Source of the DNA: Xenopus tropicalis
Lineage: Eukaryota > Chordata > Amphibia > Anura > Pipidae
NCBI RefSeq assembly: GCF_000004195.4
Contig: NC_030678.2
Coordinates: 81,690,904 to 81,754,903 of the forward strand
Length of the DNA stretch: 64,000 nucleotides
Reading direction: 5' to 3'
The notes beneath the pieces were generated by a model that was not told the origin of the DNA, searched no databases, and saw nothing but the letters and a program-made list of their open reading frames with translations. Shown here in pieces: positions 11,791 to 23,360 of this stretch. Position numbers and translations under genes: made by a program. Numbering within the stretch: position 1 is the first letter of the stretch; every line of letters starts with the position of its first letter.

Positions 11791-12566
11791 TCAATGTAGT
11801 ACTTTTCATTTTTCAGTGATGGGAAAAGATATTTTAGGACCCACATACAATACAACAATTTGAGCCCCTTCCTCTCATGCTCAATCTAGTAGTTATCCAT
11901 AACGGACTGTAAAGGGGCAATGTACCCACCTCAATTTAATGAATAGGGCGTGGAGTGAAAATACTTTTTGCCTAATGTTTTAATTTTAAAAAAATGCCAC
12001 TTTTGTTAATTCTTTAGCTAAACATGCCAAATAGATAAATTGAAACTACACTATGTTTTGTGCTTGTGAGGTACAGAATAGATTACCAATGATTACCCAA
12101 CCCATCCCCCTTTGTTGTGACTGTTTTGTTACCATTAGCAGTTGTGTGGGGCATTTTCAGTGTAGTGCTGATCTCATTATCTGCCTATCAATGTAGTACT
12201 GCTCATTTTTCAGTGATGGGGAAAGACACTGGAGGACTCACATGCAACACAATAGTTTTAGCTCCTTCCTCTTATCCTCAAGCAATTAGCTATCCATAAC
12301 TGACTGTAAAGGGGCAGTATATTGACTTCACAGGAACTCAATTAATAGGGCATGGGCTGAACATACCTTTTGCCTATTGCTTTAATTTTTTTTAAAAAAG
12401 CCACTTTTGTTATTTCTTTAGCTAAACATGGCAAAAAGACAGACAAAACTACCCCATGTAAAGTGCTTGTAAGGTAGAGACTAGGTTACCAATGAATAAA
12501 CCCCCTCCCATTCCCCTTTGTTGTACCTGTTTTGTTACCATTTACTGTGTACTGCTGATCTAATTC
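11791..12566. repeat. Two-copy tandem duplication, period about 397 bp
   Basis: Copy 1 begins TCAATGTAGTACTTTTCATT at 11791 and copy 2 begins TCAATGTAGTACTGCTCATT at 12188. Matching landmarks follow in the same order: TTCAGTGATGGGAAAAGA / TTCAGTGATGGGGAAAGA, TATCCATAACGGACTGTAAA / TATCCATAACTGACTGTAAA, CTTTAGCTAAACATG twice, CCCCTTTGTTGTGACTG / CCCCTTTGTTGTACCTG, and TGCTGATCT twice. The copies have diverged considerably, so the duplication is old. Confidence 0.88.
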
Positions 12567-12722
12567 GTTACCTTACATGGAATAAAACATGGAGTAACTT
12601 CAGTTTTCCTGTTTAGCTAAAAATTTAAAAAAAAAAACATACATTTTTTGTGATTAAAATATGCAAAAAGCATGTTCGGCATATGCCTTGTTGAATAAAG
12701 GGAAGATCTATAAACTGTGACT

Positions 12723-13146
12723 TTAAAGGAACAGTTCAGTGTAAAAATGAAACTGGGTAAAATAAACAGACTGCGCAAAATAAAAAAAATGTTTTCAGTA
12801 TAGTTAGAAAGCCCAAAGTGTAATTTATAAAGGCTGGAGTGGGCAGATGTCTAACATAATAGCCAGAACACTACTTCCTGCATTCCACTCTCTAACCTCT
12901 TAATTAGTCAGTGACTTTAGGGGGGCCACATAGGACATAACTGTTCAGTTAGTTTGTGAGCATGTAGGTCAGGGAGCTGTAAAGCAGAAAGTAGTGTTCT
13001 GGCTATTATGTTAGACATCTGTCCACTCCAGCCTTTATAGATTACACTTTGGGCTTACTAACTATACTGAAAACATTTTTTATTTTTCGCAGTCTGTTTT
13101 AACCAGTTTAATTTTTACACTGAACTGTTCACTGAATGCAGTTTAA
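12723..13146. mobile_element. Large palindromic T2-like element with ~150-bp arms
   Basis: Left end TTAAAGGAACAGTTCAGTGT; right end ACACTGAACTGTTC, then TTAA at 13143-13146. The arms pair over about 150 bp: ATGTCTAACATAATAGCCAG on the left matches CTGGCTATTATGTTAGACAT on the right, with AGAACACTACTT pairing to AAGTAGTGTTCT. The unpaired centre is about 100 bp. The terminal TTAA and AAAGGRR motif fit the T2 family. Confidence 0.85.
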
Positions 13147-13559
13147 CTTATTAAGATAATCAAATCCAGTCTTTCTTGGTACAAAGCCCACAGGACAAAG
13201 CATCAGTACTCTATTACTGCAAGTTTTTACTTCACTGTTTAAATGAGCTAGCCTGACCCTCCTTCAGGATAAATTTGCCCACTCAAGACAGATAATAAAA
13301 GAGTAAATCAGTGACTTCTAAAAATCCTAGGACTGAATAGAACATTGTGAGTTCTAATGTATTGTAATGTAAGCACTAAACTCATATCTACCCCCATAGT
13401 CTCAAACTTAGAACACAAAGTTGTTGGGTTTTTTTAAGTACCAAAGGCTAGTTTATATTTATAGTATACTACATCTAATTGATGATATTCAGCATAAAAA
13501 AAAGATGCTTAATCATTCCCGTGCCGGAATCCGAGCATACGCTGCTCTCTCCTCTGCCA

Positions 13560-13745
13560 GCATCATGGAAGCTAAGGAGACCAAGCTAAAATGGCAACTT
13601 CTATCTTAAACAAATGGAGCTTCTAGGGCTGTTTACTCAGGTATGGTAAAGCTTTTCTGCAGAATAAATATAGTGTTCTAGGTGGCACTAATGTGGAAAA
13701 TCTATTGGCAGTAAAATGCAAAAATGACCTTTCTTCTCCTTAAAG
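13560..13745. mobile_element. Partial T2-like element (right half)
   Basis: The text from AGCTAAAATGGCAACTTCTA through TTCTGCAGAATAAATA, GTGTTCTAGGTGGCACTAAT and CTATTGGCAGTAAAATG to TTTCTTCTCCTTAAA matches 49985-50168 and, inverted, 50917-51060. Only one end is present. Confidence 0.7.
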
Positions 13746-15387
13746 TGCCAAGTTGGTAGACAATATAGGCCTGCATGTTGCCAGCATTATATACAATATA
13801 ACAAGGTGTGATTCTTCATGTATCTTTGCCTTTGAACCCACCTAGATCACCACTGCAAGCCCTTACTCATTTGTAAACCAAAACACATATATACACAACC
13901 TAGAATGCCTAATACACATAACTGATAATAGACTCTAACAGCAAAATTGTATATAAAAATAATAAGGAAATAGTTCACAAAATAGTTCATTGAAAAAATA
14001 TAATTGCCAACATCTAAAAAGAATTTCCAGGGGCAACTGGGCCATACTATATAGATAGGTAAGTATAGGTTGTGCGAGCTGGGTTTACTTGGAAGGGTTG
14101 AAATTGATGGACTCTAGGCAGACACTGATAACTCACTTATGTTTGTAAGAGCATTAATTCCTTTTCTGCAGCTGGTCAGTTTTTAAAACTGGGACAAATA
14201 TTTGGTGTTGCCCAGATGCATATTCAAAATAAAACAGCATTTCAACAGATTTAAGACCTTAATAGATTAATACAGAACTAATCATGCTGTTACCTACCTG
14301 CTCCCCAAATTTAGGCTTAGGCTTAGGGTACATATTGCTGCTAGAAAAAATTATGCATTTTAATTTCACAGTGATATAACCTACAACTTAGTGTATTATC
14401 TATAGCACAGTAAATTAATTTAGGAAACATATTAAAAACAAATTTTTTTCCTAATGACCCATTTTGTTGTATTGACTTCAAAATTACCCTAACACTGGCA
14501 CCAACCAAGGAGGAACCTCATCTGTTGGTAATGCTGTGTGTACAGTGTTTTATACGGTGTACCTCAAGCATTCCCATTATTACAAGCTGGTCCTGATTCG
14601 TGGAGGGGAGTAGTTTAGCCATAAAGCATATGAGGATGGTTTATGAGAGTGGCCACAGTAGGGGTGAAGAAAAGAAATGTCCCAGTTCTAAAATTTAGGA
14701 TCAGGTGGTAAGAAGATGAAGCATTATTAATAAGTATTTAGCAATTCACAATACAGACTCTCAATAAAGACAAAAAACTGCTTTGTTGACCAGAGACCAA
14801 CATAAGATATAGTGCAGCAGTTGGTCTATATTGGGGCCACAATAGCAACAACCAGAAACTCATGAATAAAATCGTAATCACGCTCCAAAAAACCTGGTTC
14901 TGCATTAGAATTACAAACCCATCTTATTTAGCCTCTAGAGTTATCTTGTTGCTGTGTTTTTTTACTCCAGTATCTACTAAAATTTTAGAAATACATCACT
15001 GTACTCCACATGGTATAGCCAACCAACCATATTAATATATAAGGTCAATCACAAAACACAAGGAATATACCTATATAAAATATTTAGACTAAATATAATG
15101 GTACATGTATGGTATGGAGAGGAAGGCATTTCTTAAATAGGAGAAATATGAGCACCATTTGTTAAAAGCATGTACTCAACCACTTGGACTACTTTAAATA
15201 TGCCCACAATGTTTTTGGCAAAGATACATTATCTCCACCAGTAACATTTAATCCAGCACTAATTAACTAAACAGACTCCCTCTGAATTTAGAAGTACAAT
15301 ATAAATGAAGTTAGGGTTACATAAATATATATTCTTACATATATAACTTTTAACTTACTGTATATAACTTTTAATTGGTAACAATTA
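13746..15387. other. Intergenic, no gene seen
   Basis: No coding match and no clear paired element ends. Confidence 0.55.
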
Positions 15388-15680
15388 GGGGCAGATTTAT
15401 TATGTATTGAGCATTGGGTCTGTGGTTAGAAAGCATGAAAGAGGTCTTAATCTCACACGTGCTTTCTTGCCTTTCTTGCTTTTTTTGTGCTAGATTGTTT
15501 TTCTAGAAGCACATTTTTTAAAAACTTCAAATGCTTGCAAACCTAAAACATGTTCTAGTTTTTAAAACACACAGTAGGAAAAGAAAATGCAATCAATGCA
15601 AGAAAATTGAATGAGTTTAAGATCTCGAGTGTATTCTTACAACTATCACCACAAACCCAACACCCAATAAATAATAAATC
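15388..15680. mobile_element. GGGGCAGATTTAT-type MITE, right end decayed
   Basis: Left end GGGGCAGATTTATTATGTAT, then GAGCATTGGGTCTGTGGT. It is mirrored at the right by ACCACAAACCCAACACCCAA and TAAATAATAAATC. TTA lies on both sides (15385-15387 and 15681-15683), matching the TWA duplication of Harbinger elements, but the last GGGGCAG-type bases of the right end are missing. Confidence 0.6.
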
Positions 15681-16764
15681 TTACCCTTAATGCAAGGGGT
15701 TAAATCAGGAGAAGGAGTCTAAAGATCCTGCCCTAAACAACAAGAGGTTTAATAGAGGGGAGTCAAAATGCCATAGAGACTTTTCTAAACTTAAACAGGG
15801 GTATATTCCAGCAATGACCTATTTGGAGTTCAGCAGTGGGTATTGTGCAGATTAGAAGGCAGATAAATGTTGGCACATTTAGTGTATGGAACGTAGAGTA
15901 CAGGATTTTGCTTAACTTTTCTCAGATCAGTGTCTCTTCCCTTCCAGCCTTCCACATTCCTTTGGATAGTGGCACTTTCATATGTCAGGGCAGGTGGTGG
16001 GCTAGGTTGCAGTTGTCATGAGTCAGACAGAGGGATCGAAGTCCACCTGAATAGACACATGAAGGTATATATATACCTATCCTAGCACATTCCTCGAGGC
16101 ACAGACTTAAGCAATTTTTAAAAAAATATGACTAACAAAATACTATAAAATCATGAGGCAGTAGGGGGTAAAAACACTGGGCAACTCGATGATGGTATAT
16201 ACTGAATGCAGTGAGAGGCTAGCAGTAAAAAAGTAACAAAATCCAACTGAACAATTAGGAATCCTTTGTATCAACCACTAATAAAAATAACTTGAAACCA
16301 AAACAATTATAACAGGCCTATTCATTTTTTGGCAAAGGCATCAAATAAAGGAAAGCCAGGATTGCCTGTTACTAAATTACCTGGCTATAATGCTAAAAGA
16401 GCTGAATTTGCTTAGTTACAGTACTTCCTAGTTATGGCTGAAGAAAGACCTATGTGGTAATAACTCTCCCAACAGTCCCATATATCTTTGATGGCACTGG
16501 TCACAAAAAGCACATGGTATTTTTTTCCTAGAGTCATCCTATGATAAACAGCTGCAGCATCAGATAGAATTTATAAGGACTTATAGCATTAATTGCAACA
16601 AAACATTAAATTTAGATTGCTTTAAATCAGCTGTAGTATTAAAGCATTATCTTTTAGGAACAACTTACATTTACAACTTCAAAGTCTGCACACTAGGCAA
16701 AGTATTTTAATAAGAAGGAAATCCAACCAGCATGTCATTACCTCTAAATTGCCCAATTTTACTC
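15681..16764. other. Intergenic, no gene seen
   Basis: No coding match; a short TA run near 16066-16074. No paired element ends recognised. Confidence 0.5.
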
Positions 16765-17145
16765 TTAAAGGAGAAGGAAAGGCTAAGTCACTTGGGGGGT
16801 GCTAAAATGTTAAGCACCCCCAAGTAACTTTAATCGCTTACCTCGTACCCTGGGCTGGTGCCCCTGTTAGGAGAAAACAGCACCAGCCTGGGGTACCTGG
16901 AGCGATGCGCTTCCTCCTTCTGCCTTCATTTTGTTGCGACTAACACAATAAACGCATGCGCAGTAGAGTGAAAAAGCCGACTTCTCTGTTAAAGTTCTGC
17001 TTTTCACTCTACTGCGCATGTGCGTGCTCGAAAAGCAGGAAGGAGAAAGCGCTGCTACCCCGGTAAAAGGTAAGCGATTAAAGTCACTTGGGGGTGCCTA
17101 ACATTTTGGAACCCCTAAGTGACTTTGCCTTTCAATGTCCTTTAA
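16765..17145. mobile_element. T2-like element, CpG-decayed copy of the 42712-43112 family
   Basis: Begins TTAAAGGAGAAGGAAAGG and ends TTTCAATGTCCTTTAA. Near each end AAGTCACTTGGGG is paired with CCCCAAGTAACTT, and an inner arm GGCTGGTGCCCCTGTTAG faces AACAGCACCAGCC. It carries CGCATGCGC and GCGCATGTGC words around AGTAGAGTGAAAAAGCCGAC, each one step decayed from the sites intact in the intronic copy. Confidence 0.85.
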
Positions 17146-17771
17146 GCTGTAAATGTCCTAACCTTTTCATTTGGTCTCTTTACAAAGCTTTGGAGAGGCT
17201 TAAAGGAGACATATCATATAAGAATGTAACAGTGAATTATACTCCTCTAAATACAGGATTGTACTTAAAAAGATTGTGTTTCAGACTAATTTATTGAGAA
17301 ATTCCACAAAAATCCTACTAGTCTCACCCACCTGTCACGTTTTGTTGAGACATATATTAGCAACTAAACCAAGTTTGTAACAGGCATTTAAAGTAGTTTT
17401 AAAATATGGAACTGGCTCTACATCAACACTTTTTACATGGATGCATTAGTAATAGCCACACCTGTACCTAGACAATATTAAACGCACAGTATATTATCTG
17501 CACCAAAATGCTGACCTAAGGAAGGGTTCTGTGTGCAGTAGCGTAGCCAGCACTCAATAATGCAGACATCTTTAAGGCAGCAGTTATTAAGAGTTTAATC
17601 ATCTACATAACTTGATACAGTAAGCCATTTTGCCAAGAAGAATTGCAAGATCCAGATGTGCAAAGGTTAGAGGCTTACCCTGAAGAGACTCCTAGCTGCA
17701 ATTCAGCCAATGTAGTTCTACCAAGTACTAACTCAGAGGAAAAATATTTTGCACCTTTATCGTGTAAGATT
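17146..17771. other. Intergenic, one element-end fragment
   Basis: CTTAAAGGAGACATATCATA at 17200 resembles 27523 (TTTAAAGGAGACATATAGGA), so both are probably T2-like ends without partners. No gene. Confidence 0.45.
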
Positions 17772-18176
17772 TTAAAGGAGAAAGAAAGGTAAAAACTAAG
17801 CTTTATCAGAAAGGTCTATGTAAATACAGCCATAAGCACTCCCAGAAACACTGCACTGAGTTCCCTGTCAAAAGATTTGTTATGTCTGTTTTCCTCTGCC
17901 AGAGACACGCAGCTCTCTCCTTCTCCCCCCTCCCTCAAGAATGCTAAGAACTCAACCCCCCCCCTTAGGAATGTGTGATCTGAGCCAATCAGCATGAAGC
18001 TTCCTCATAGTCTTAGAAACTGAGCATGTACACCGGTCTTGGTGCAGGAGCAAGGCATTATGGGAACTTTCTTTACAGAGCTCAGTGCGTTATTTTTTCC
18101 TATGAGGTTTCTAATAATTTGAACAGGAGAAATATGGGGAGACTTAGGGCACTATTGAGGTATGCCTGCAGCTTTA
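17772..18176. mobile_element. T2-like element, one end truncated
   Basis: TTAAAGGAGAAAGAAAGG opens an element whose body is the inverted counterpart of 28303-28727. Shared landmarks are GCTTTATCAGAAAGGTCTAT, ACAGCCATAAGCACT, AATCAGCATGAAGCTTCCTC and AGGCATTATGGGAACTTTCT. The distal terminus seen at 28303 (about 45 bp) is missing here, where a second TTAA-bounded element begins directly. Confidence 0.75.
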
Positions 18177-18177
18177 A

Positions 18178-18886
18178 GGGGTTGTTCACATTTTGATCAA
18201 ACTTTTAGAGCAGTGATCCCCAATCAGTGGCTCGGGGGTAACATGTTGCTCACCAACTTCTTGGATGTTGCTCCAAACCAGGTAGCTATTTTTGAATTCC
18301 TGACTTAGTGGCAAGTTTTGGTTAAATAAAAACAAGATTTACTGCCAAATAAAGCCCCCTGTAAGTTGATAGTATGCATAGGGGCTACGTAATGGCCAAT
18401 CGTAGCCCTTATTTGGCACCTCCATGAACTTTTACAATGCTTGTGTTGCTCCCCAAGTCTTTTTACATTTGACTGTGGCTTATACGTAAGAAAGGTTGGG
18501 GACCCCTGATTTAGAGAATGATATTCTAAGAATTTGCAATTGGTCTTCATTTTTTATTATTTTTGTTTTTTTAATCATTTAGTTTTTTGTGCAACAGTTC
18601 TCCTGTTCGAAATTTCAGCAGCTATTTAGTTGCTAGGGCCCAATTTAACCTAGCAACCAGTAAGTCGTTTGAAATACAAAAGGGCCTAAATAGAAAGATA
18701 AGTAATAAAAAGTACCTCACAGAGCAATAATTTTTTTTTTAAAAATTATTGAAAGCTGTAAAGAGTAAGAAGAGAAAGTAAACTAATTTAAAAACAATAA
18801 AACAAAATGACGACCAACTGAAAAGTTGCTAAGAATAGGCTAGTCTATAACATACTAAAAGTTAACCTGAAGGTGAACAACCCCTA
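18178..18886. mobile_element. T2-like GGGGTTGTTCAC element carrying a hAT insertion
   Basis: Left end TTAAGGGGTTGTTCAC; right end AGGTGAACAACCCCTATAA. The interior TTTAGTTGCTAGGGCCCAAT, AACCTAGCAACCAG, then AAAAGTTGCT and CTATAACATACTAAAAGTTA is a very common frog repeat. A related copy spans 40056-41112. Bases 18211-18508 are a nested hAT insertion. Confidence 0.75.
18211..18508. mobile_element. hAT-type MITE, 298 bp, near-perfect 8-bp TSD
   Basis: Left end CAGTGATCCCCAATCAGTGG; right end AGGTTGGGGACCCCTG. Flanks are TTTTAGAG (18203-18210) and ATTTAGAG (18509-18516), an 8-bp duplication with one mismatch, diagnostic of hAT. An internal ATAGGGGCTACG... segment near 18375 is partly mirrored at CGTAGCCCTTATTTGGC. 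The minus-strand ORF of 81 codons inside has no transposase match. Confidence 0.85.
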
Positions 18887-19393
18887 TAATCAATCCAATG
18901 AAATCAATTTAAATTCCCAATTGTAACAGCAAAATACAGAAACTTCAAGGAGATTATGCAGAGCACTGTACTTTTTATTGCAGTCCAATAAATGTAAAAA
19001 TAAATATATATGTTATGAAGGTCAAGTTTTTCAAATGTTTTCCGTCAGTTCTGTTGTGTTCTATCATATCTTTACCTACCTTTATTGTGTTTGATGCATA
19101 CTAATATGCAGATAATACATATAGCAACATTCAAGAAATCATGTCAAATTTTATGAAGTGCAGACTATTGCTATCGTTATTCAAACCAACGGCTGGTAGC
19201 AAGAGCAGCGCATTTGTAAACGGACACAGATATGCTGGCAGTGCAAACGATACATGTGTCATGTGTATCTTTTAGGGCTTTTTCACTTCTTGGTGGTAAT
19301 GGTCTTGTACAGTTCTCATATTTGAAAATGTATTCCAGTAAACAGTCATTTTTATAATATTGCTTTTTCAAGAAATTTAAGACAGCAGCTTTC

Positions 19394-20226
19394 TTAAAGA
19401 GGATGTGTCACATTAATAATTAATTCCAAATCCTTCTCTATCATGTTGGTTGAGCAAAAAAAATACTTGCACTGCACTAATGCACATGCTATGGAATTAT
19501 AGGCCCTAAGGGGAGGGAATGCAGTGACATCTATGGGTGGAAAGTGGAAGTAATTGCCCATAGGTCCCAACTGTCCTGATTTTTGTTGGATAGTCCCTCT
19601 TTTGACAGCTTAACCCGCAGTCCCAGATTCTTACTGAAAAGTCCCTCATTTCCTTTTGATCTCCTGCACTGCTTAAAAAGATACAAATTTAGTTCAAAAG
19701 TAGCTTTTGTCAGAGAGCCCAGAAACTTAACAAGCCACACCTGCACTTAGATACAATTGTAACTAATAAGCTAAACAGGGGGGACTGAGACTTGCAGCTT
19801 ATTCAAGTGCAATTTCAGATTTTTAAAAAAAAAACAAAAAACTGTAATAACACATAAAACAAGACCCCAAAACCCCCAGAAATGTGTTCAAACTTTAAAT
19901 AACCTGCCAAATTTAGTCAAATGGGAGTGGTATTTAGGGGGTGTGGTTGCAAAAATGGGCGTGGTTGAAAAAATTCTGAGCGTGGCATTTTTTTGTCCCT
20001 CTTTCCGCTTTCAAAATGTTGAGAGGTACGAATTGCCTGCCCTGCCAGTATGCCTGAGGCATAGAGGCAGGGCAGGCAATATATGATTGACAGCTGAGAT
20101 TTTCTAAAACATTTATAACAGGTATGGATGTTTTAATTAAAAAAAAAAAAAATGAACGTGGTTTAATGTGCAAAGTACTTTTTATTTATTACAGCTTTAT
20201 ATGTCTGAGGGACAGGCCCCCTTTAA
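19394..20226. mobile_element. TTAA-bounded element interrupted by another repeat
   Basis: Left TTAAAGAGGATGTGTCAC and right GAGGGACAGGCCCCCTTTAA are degenerate inverted ends of the common TTAAAGGGGACCTGTCAC type. Bases 19559-20029 are a nested insertion. Confidence 0.6.
19559..20029. mobile_element. CATAGGTCCCAAC-ended element inserted with AATTGCC TSD
   Basis: Left end CATAGGTCCCAACTGTCCTG, right end GTTGAGAGGTAC. Flanks TAATTGCC (19551-19558) and GAATTGCC (20030-20037) share seven bases. The part from 19800 on is found inverted at 61945-62290, with TGGGAGTGGTATTTAGGGGG matching ACACCCCATAAATACCACTC, so the family has several copies. Confidence 0.7.
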
Positions 20227-22986
20227 GGCTTGTGTAACACTGTTTATGCACTGGTGGGCAGGTGACTGAGGATTTGGCAGAAAAATGCATACTTCTACAG
20301 ACCAGCATACTGGCACAAAAACCTCCACATGTGAAACTTCCATTCTGCTTCAAATCTTTCTGTAATGCACACAGCTATATTGCCAAGTTCAACTATTGCT
20401 TACATGAACACTGAATAATAGACAGGAATTTGTGGCATAAAAATCACAGTAATAATTAAAAGTGAAATAACATTTAAAAAAAAAAAAAAAAAATGAGTTG
20501 CAGTGGGAGTCAGGCTAATATGATTTCTTGCCTTTTCTGGCTTTGTGGTTGTTACAGAGGCTCAAAATACTGATTGGCAGTTTGGATAAATGGCTAAATG
20601 CAGATGAATAACCAAATGCAGAATTACTGGAAGAACATGAATAGAACTGGGACAGCAGCATTCGTTCTTGTTTATTTCTCCCTGGACAACTGCTATTTTT
20701 TCTTAGACTACAAGACAGTTTCACAAATAGACCAATTATCCACCTATCAGGTGACAAGTAAATCAACAGGCTGGTTAATTTGTATGTAGCTGGCTTAGTT
20801 TTATGCACATTGGCTCACTACAATCTCTTCCTGTCTTCTGTAGTATGTTTTTCCTAGTGCAATTAACAATAATGCATATTTTTAAAACAAGCAGCAAGGA
20901 AACACATACATCCAGTACTCAAGGTAAAAAAAAAAAAGACAAGAGCAGCATACGCTTTAGCAGACTGTAAAAACATAATGCCCATGACACCAGTTCACTA
21001 GTTCTAATCTCTACAGAATACAAAATAACCAGGGGAATGGATTTCTGTGCAAATACAAATAAGCACCACAATGAGAGCAGCAATGTTGCTAAGTGTTATA
21101 GAGACACACAGAAGCCATCTTTGATTAAGCCAAAGTCCTTCCCTTCAATTATAATGGAATGTTTAAAAAAATGGATCAGCAGTAAGATGTTTTTCCACAT
21201 AGTGTTTATAATATACAAGCAAGTATATACTGTACACCAAAAGATGGCTTGTTTTTTTTGGTCAGGATTGTTTGGTCTTGCATTATTTGCTACAAGTCTT
21301 TGAGCATCATACAAACATGCAGGCCCCAAGAGTATTTCTTTCTGTTACACAGGGAATAGCCAGTCATTACTCACAGAGAGTTCTTAACAGATCACAATAG
21401 AATATAAGCACTTGTTTAATTATAGAAGAAAAAGGCCTGCCTACTTTGTACTACATACCGTGGGATGAGCAGGGGACACAAGCAGGAGAGCTGGTAGGTA
21501 GCAAATGCCACATAGGACTTGCTGTGTGTGCTAGGCCCCTCTGAAGACTTTTTTGTGGGGGGCCCGGCACATTGTACACAAGCAAATAATTGCTTGTTTA
21601 TAGTTTCTAAGGAATAGCTAAGAAAACCTTGGGGCCAATGGCACACAGGTCTGTTTGCAACTGATATCCATAAAATCATTAGGCAGTCCCAATCACAATG
21701 CTCACAACTGCCAGCACATGCTTCCCATTCCACGTAATAGGAAACACTCTGCTGATTTCACAGTTCGGAACACATAATGGCTGTGATGCCATTCATTGAA
21801 ATGGTAAGTAGCAGCTATCGGTTAACAATATTTTGATTTGCCTGAAAGGATCAGAAAACTGAAACTGCCCTGTATGCCACTGCCTTAATGTGTATTCTTC
21901 ATTCACAGTCAGTCATAGGACCACAAAGATTAAAATATTGCATATTCCTTTGCCCTTAAAACACGTGTGCCTGTGGCTCAGCTACAATCATAAAATCATG
22001 AACTCAGCTTCTATTTACAAGGTTTATAATTTAGTCCTCATTAAGGGCTCTACTGCCATTTAATGTATATTGCACTCAACTAATGACAATACACCAAAAT
22101 TCTGAACTGGTTTCCTAGGGATGAAGGAGCAAATATTAAGCAATGAAAACCAAAATGTCCCAATTTGGGCATACAGTCACATCTACGTGTAGGATTTTTT
22201 GACCATATAGTGGCAAAAATATATTCTTGATATATCTGAAGATCCTTACTTTTATTTTATGAATTACATCAGTTGCTCCCTGCCCAGATGTGTTAATCCC
22301 AACATTAATTATACTGCTTAACACACACCCCAACAGACACACACACACACACACACATTAACCTAGCTGCTTCATACAGAATGCTGAAAAATACTCTCTT
22401 CTACAGCACCACATCTTCAAAAGGCACTTATCTGTTTAATAAACATTGCTATTAAACGTCTCTAAGAGGAAAACCCCTTTGGCTAATCTGAAACTGTGCA
22501 GTTGGCAACCCAGTACTCATGTTTGCACCTATTATAGCAGTGTTATTTTGAGTATGTGGCACAGTATTTAATTCTTTAATTTAATTCTGTGGTTTGAATT
22601 TTTGCTGCAGTTATTAACACTTTTTGAAAGTCAGGACATTGTTTTAATTGGTACGTTTATCAAAGCCTTTTTTGGATTTTTTTTTTTACATGTGATGTGA
22701 TTCATTTGCCTTTTTTGGGGGTGTTAGAGTTTAGTAGCTGCTCTGAACACCCTACGGATTAGTTAATTCCTGACAATAATAAATCATTGTGTTAATGTTA
22801 ATGGAAAAATAAATAAATAAATAAAAACTTGCAATGTTATTAAAAATGAATCAGGGCTGTTGCTGACAAGCGGAGGATACAGAGAAAATAAAAACACAGG
22901 TGCTTCTTTGTGTGCCCAAATATAATAAAATGTAACATCTTTCCAATAATTATGCAATATGTTGCTGCCAAATGGGGACCAGTATT
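20227..22986. other. Intergenic, no gene supported; CA microsatellite
   Basis: ORFs of 88-105 codons (20515-20808, 21037-21303, 21416-21733) have no recognisable family features. A CA repeat lies at about 22336-22359. Poly-A at 20475-20493 has no SINE/LINE body next to it that I recognise. Confidence 0.55.
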
Positions 22987-23158
22987 AGGGTGAAGACACA
23001 CGGAGCTACTAGTAGCAGCTACTTGTCATGGGTACAGAAATAGCCATTTACAGATAACAGTCTCTAAGTTTGTATTATTCTCAGTATTGCAGGGTATTTT
23101 GTGGAGTTCAGCAGCCATGACAAGTAGCTGCTACTAAGCTCTGTGTGTCTTCACCCTT
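22987..23158. mobile_element. Uninterrupted copy of the AGGGTGAAGACACA element
   Basis: Ends AGGGTGAAGACACACGGAGC and TCTGTGTGTCTTCACCCT; inner arms CTACTAGTAGCAGCTACTTG and CAAGTAGCTGCTACTAAG pair. It serves as the empty-site control for the nested copy at 6444-6834. Confidence 0.8.
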
Positions 23159-23159
23159 A

Positions 23160-23360
23160 GCACTCTGGCACACGGGGAGATTAGACACGTAAGTTTCCTC
23201 TCAAGGCAACTTCCGCCATTTCACTGAAATCACGCCGCCGTGTATGCCATCCCACCGGCGATTTACATTTTTGCCGGTGGGATGGCATTTTGGGGAGATT
23301 AGTCGCCGGCGAACAGGGAGATTTGTCACAGGCGACTAATCTCCCCGTGTGCCAGAGCCC
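23160..23360. mobile_element. 201-bp palindromic MITE with GC-rich stem
   Basis: Ends CACTCTGGCACACGGGGAGA and GGGGAGATTAGTC-type words reversed as TCTCCCCGTGTGCCAGAG. The centre GCCATCCCACCGGCGATTTA and ATTTTTGCCGGTGGGATGGC forms a long perfect stem of about 15 bp. It abuts the preceding element at a shared TTA. Confidence 0.75.

Noticed and set aside
20515..21733. Several 88-105-codon ORFs in the intergenic gap as a possible gene
   Set aside because: Overlapping on both strands, no conserved motif, no splice-site pattern consistent with exons.
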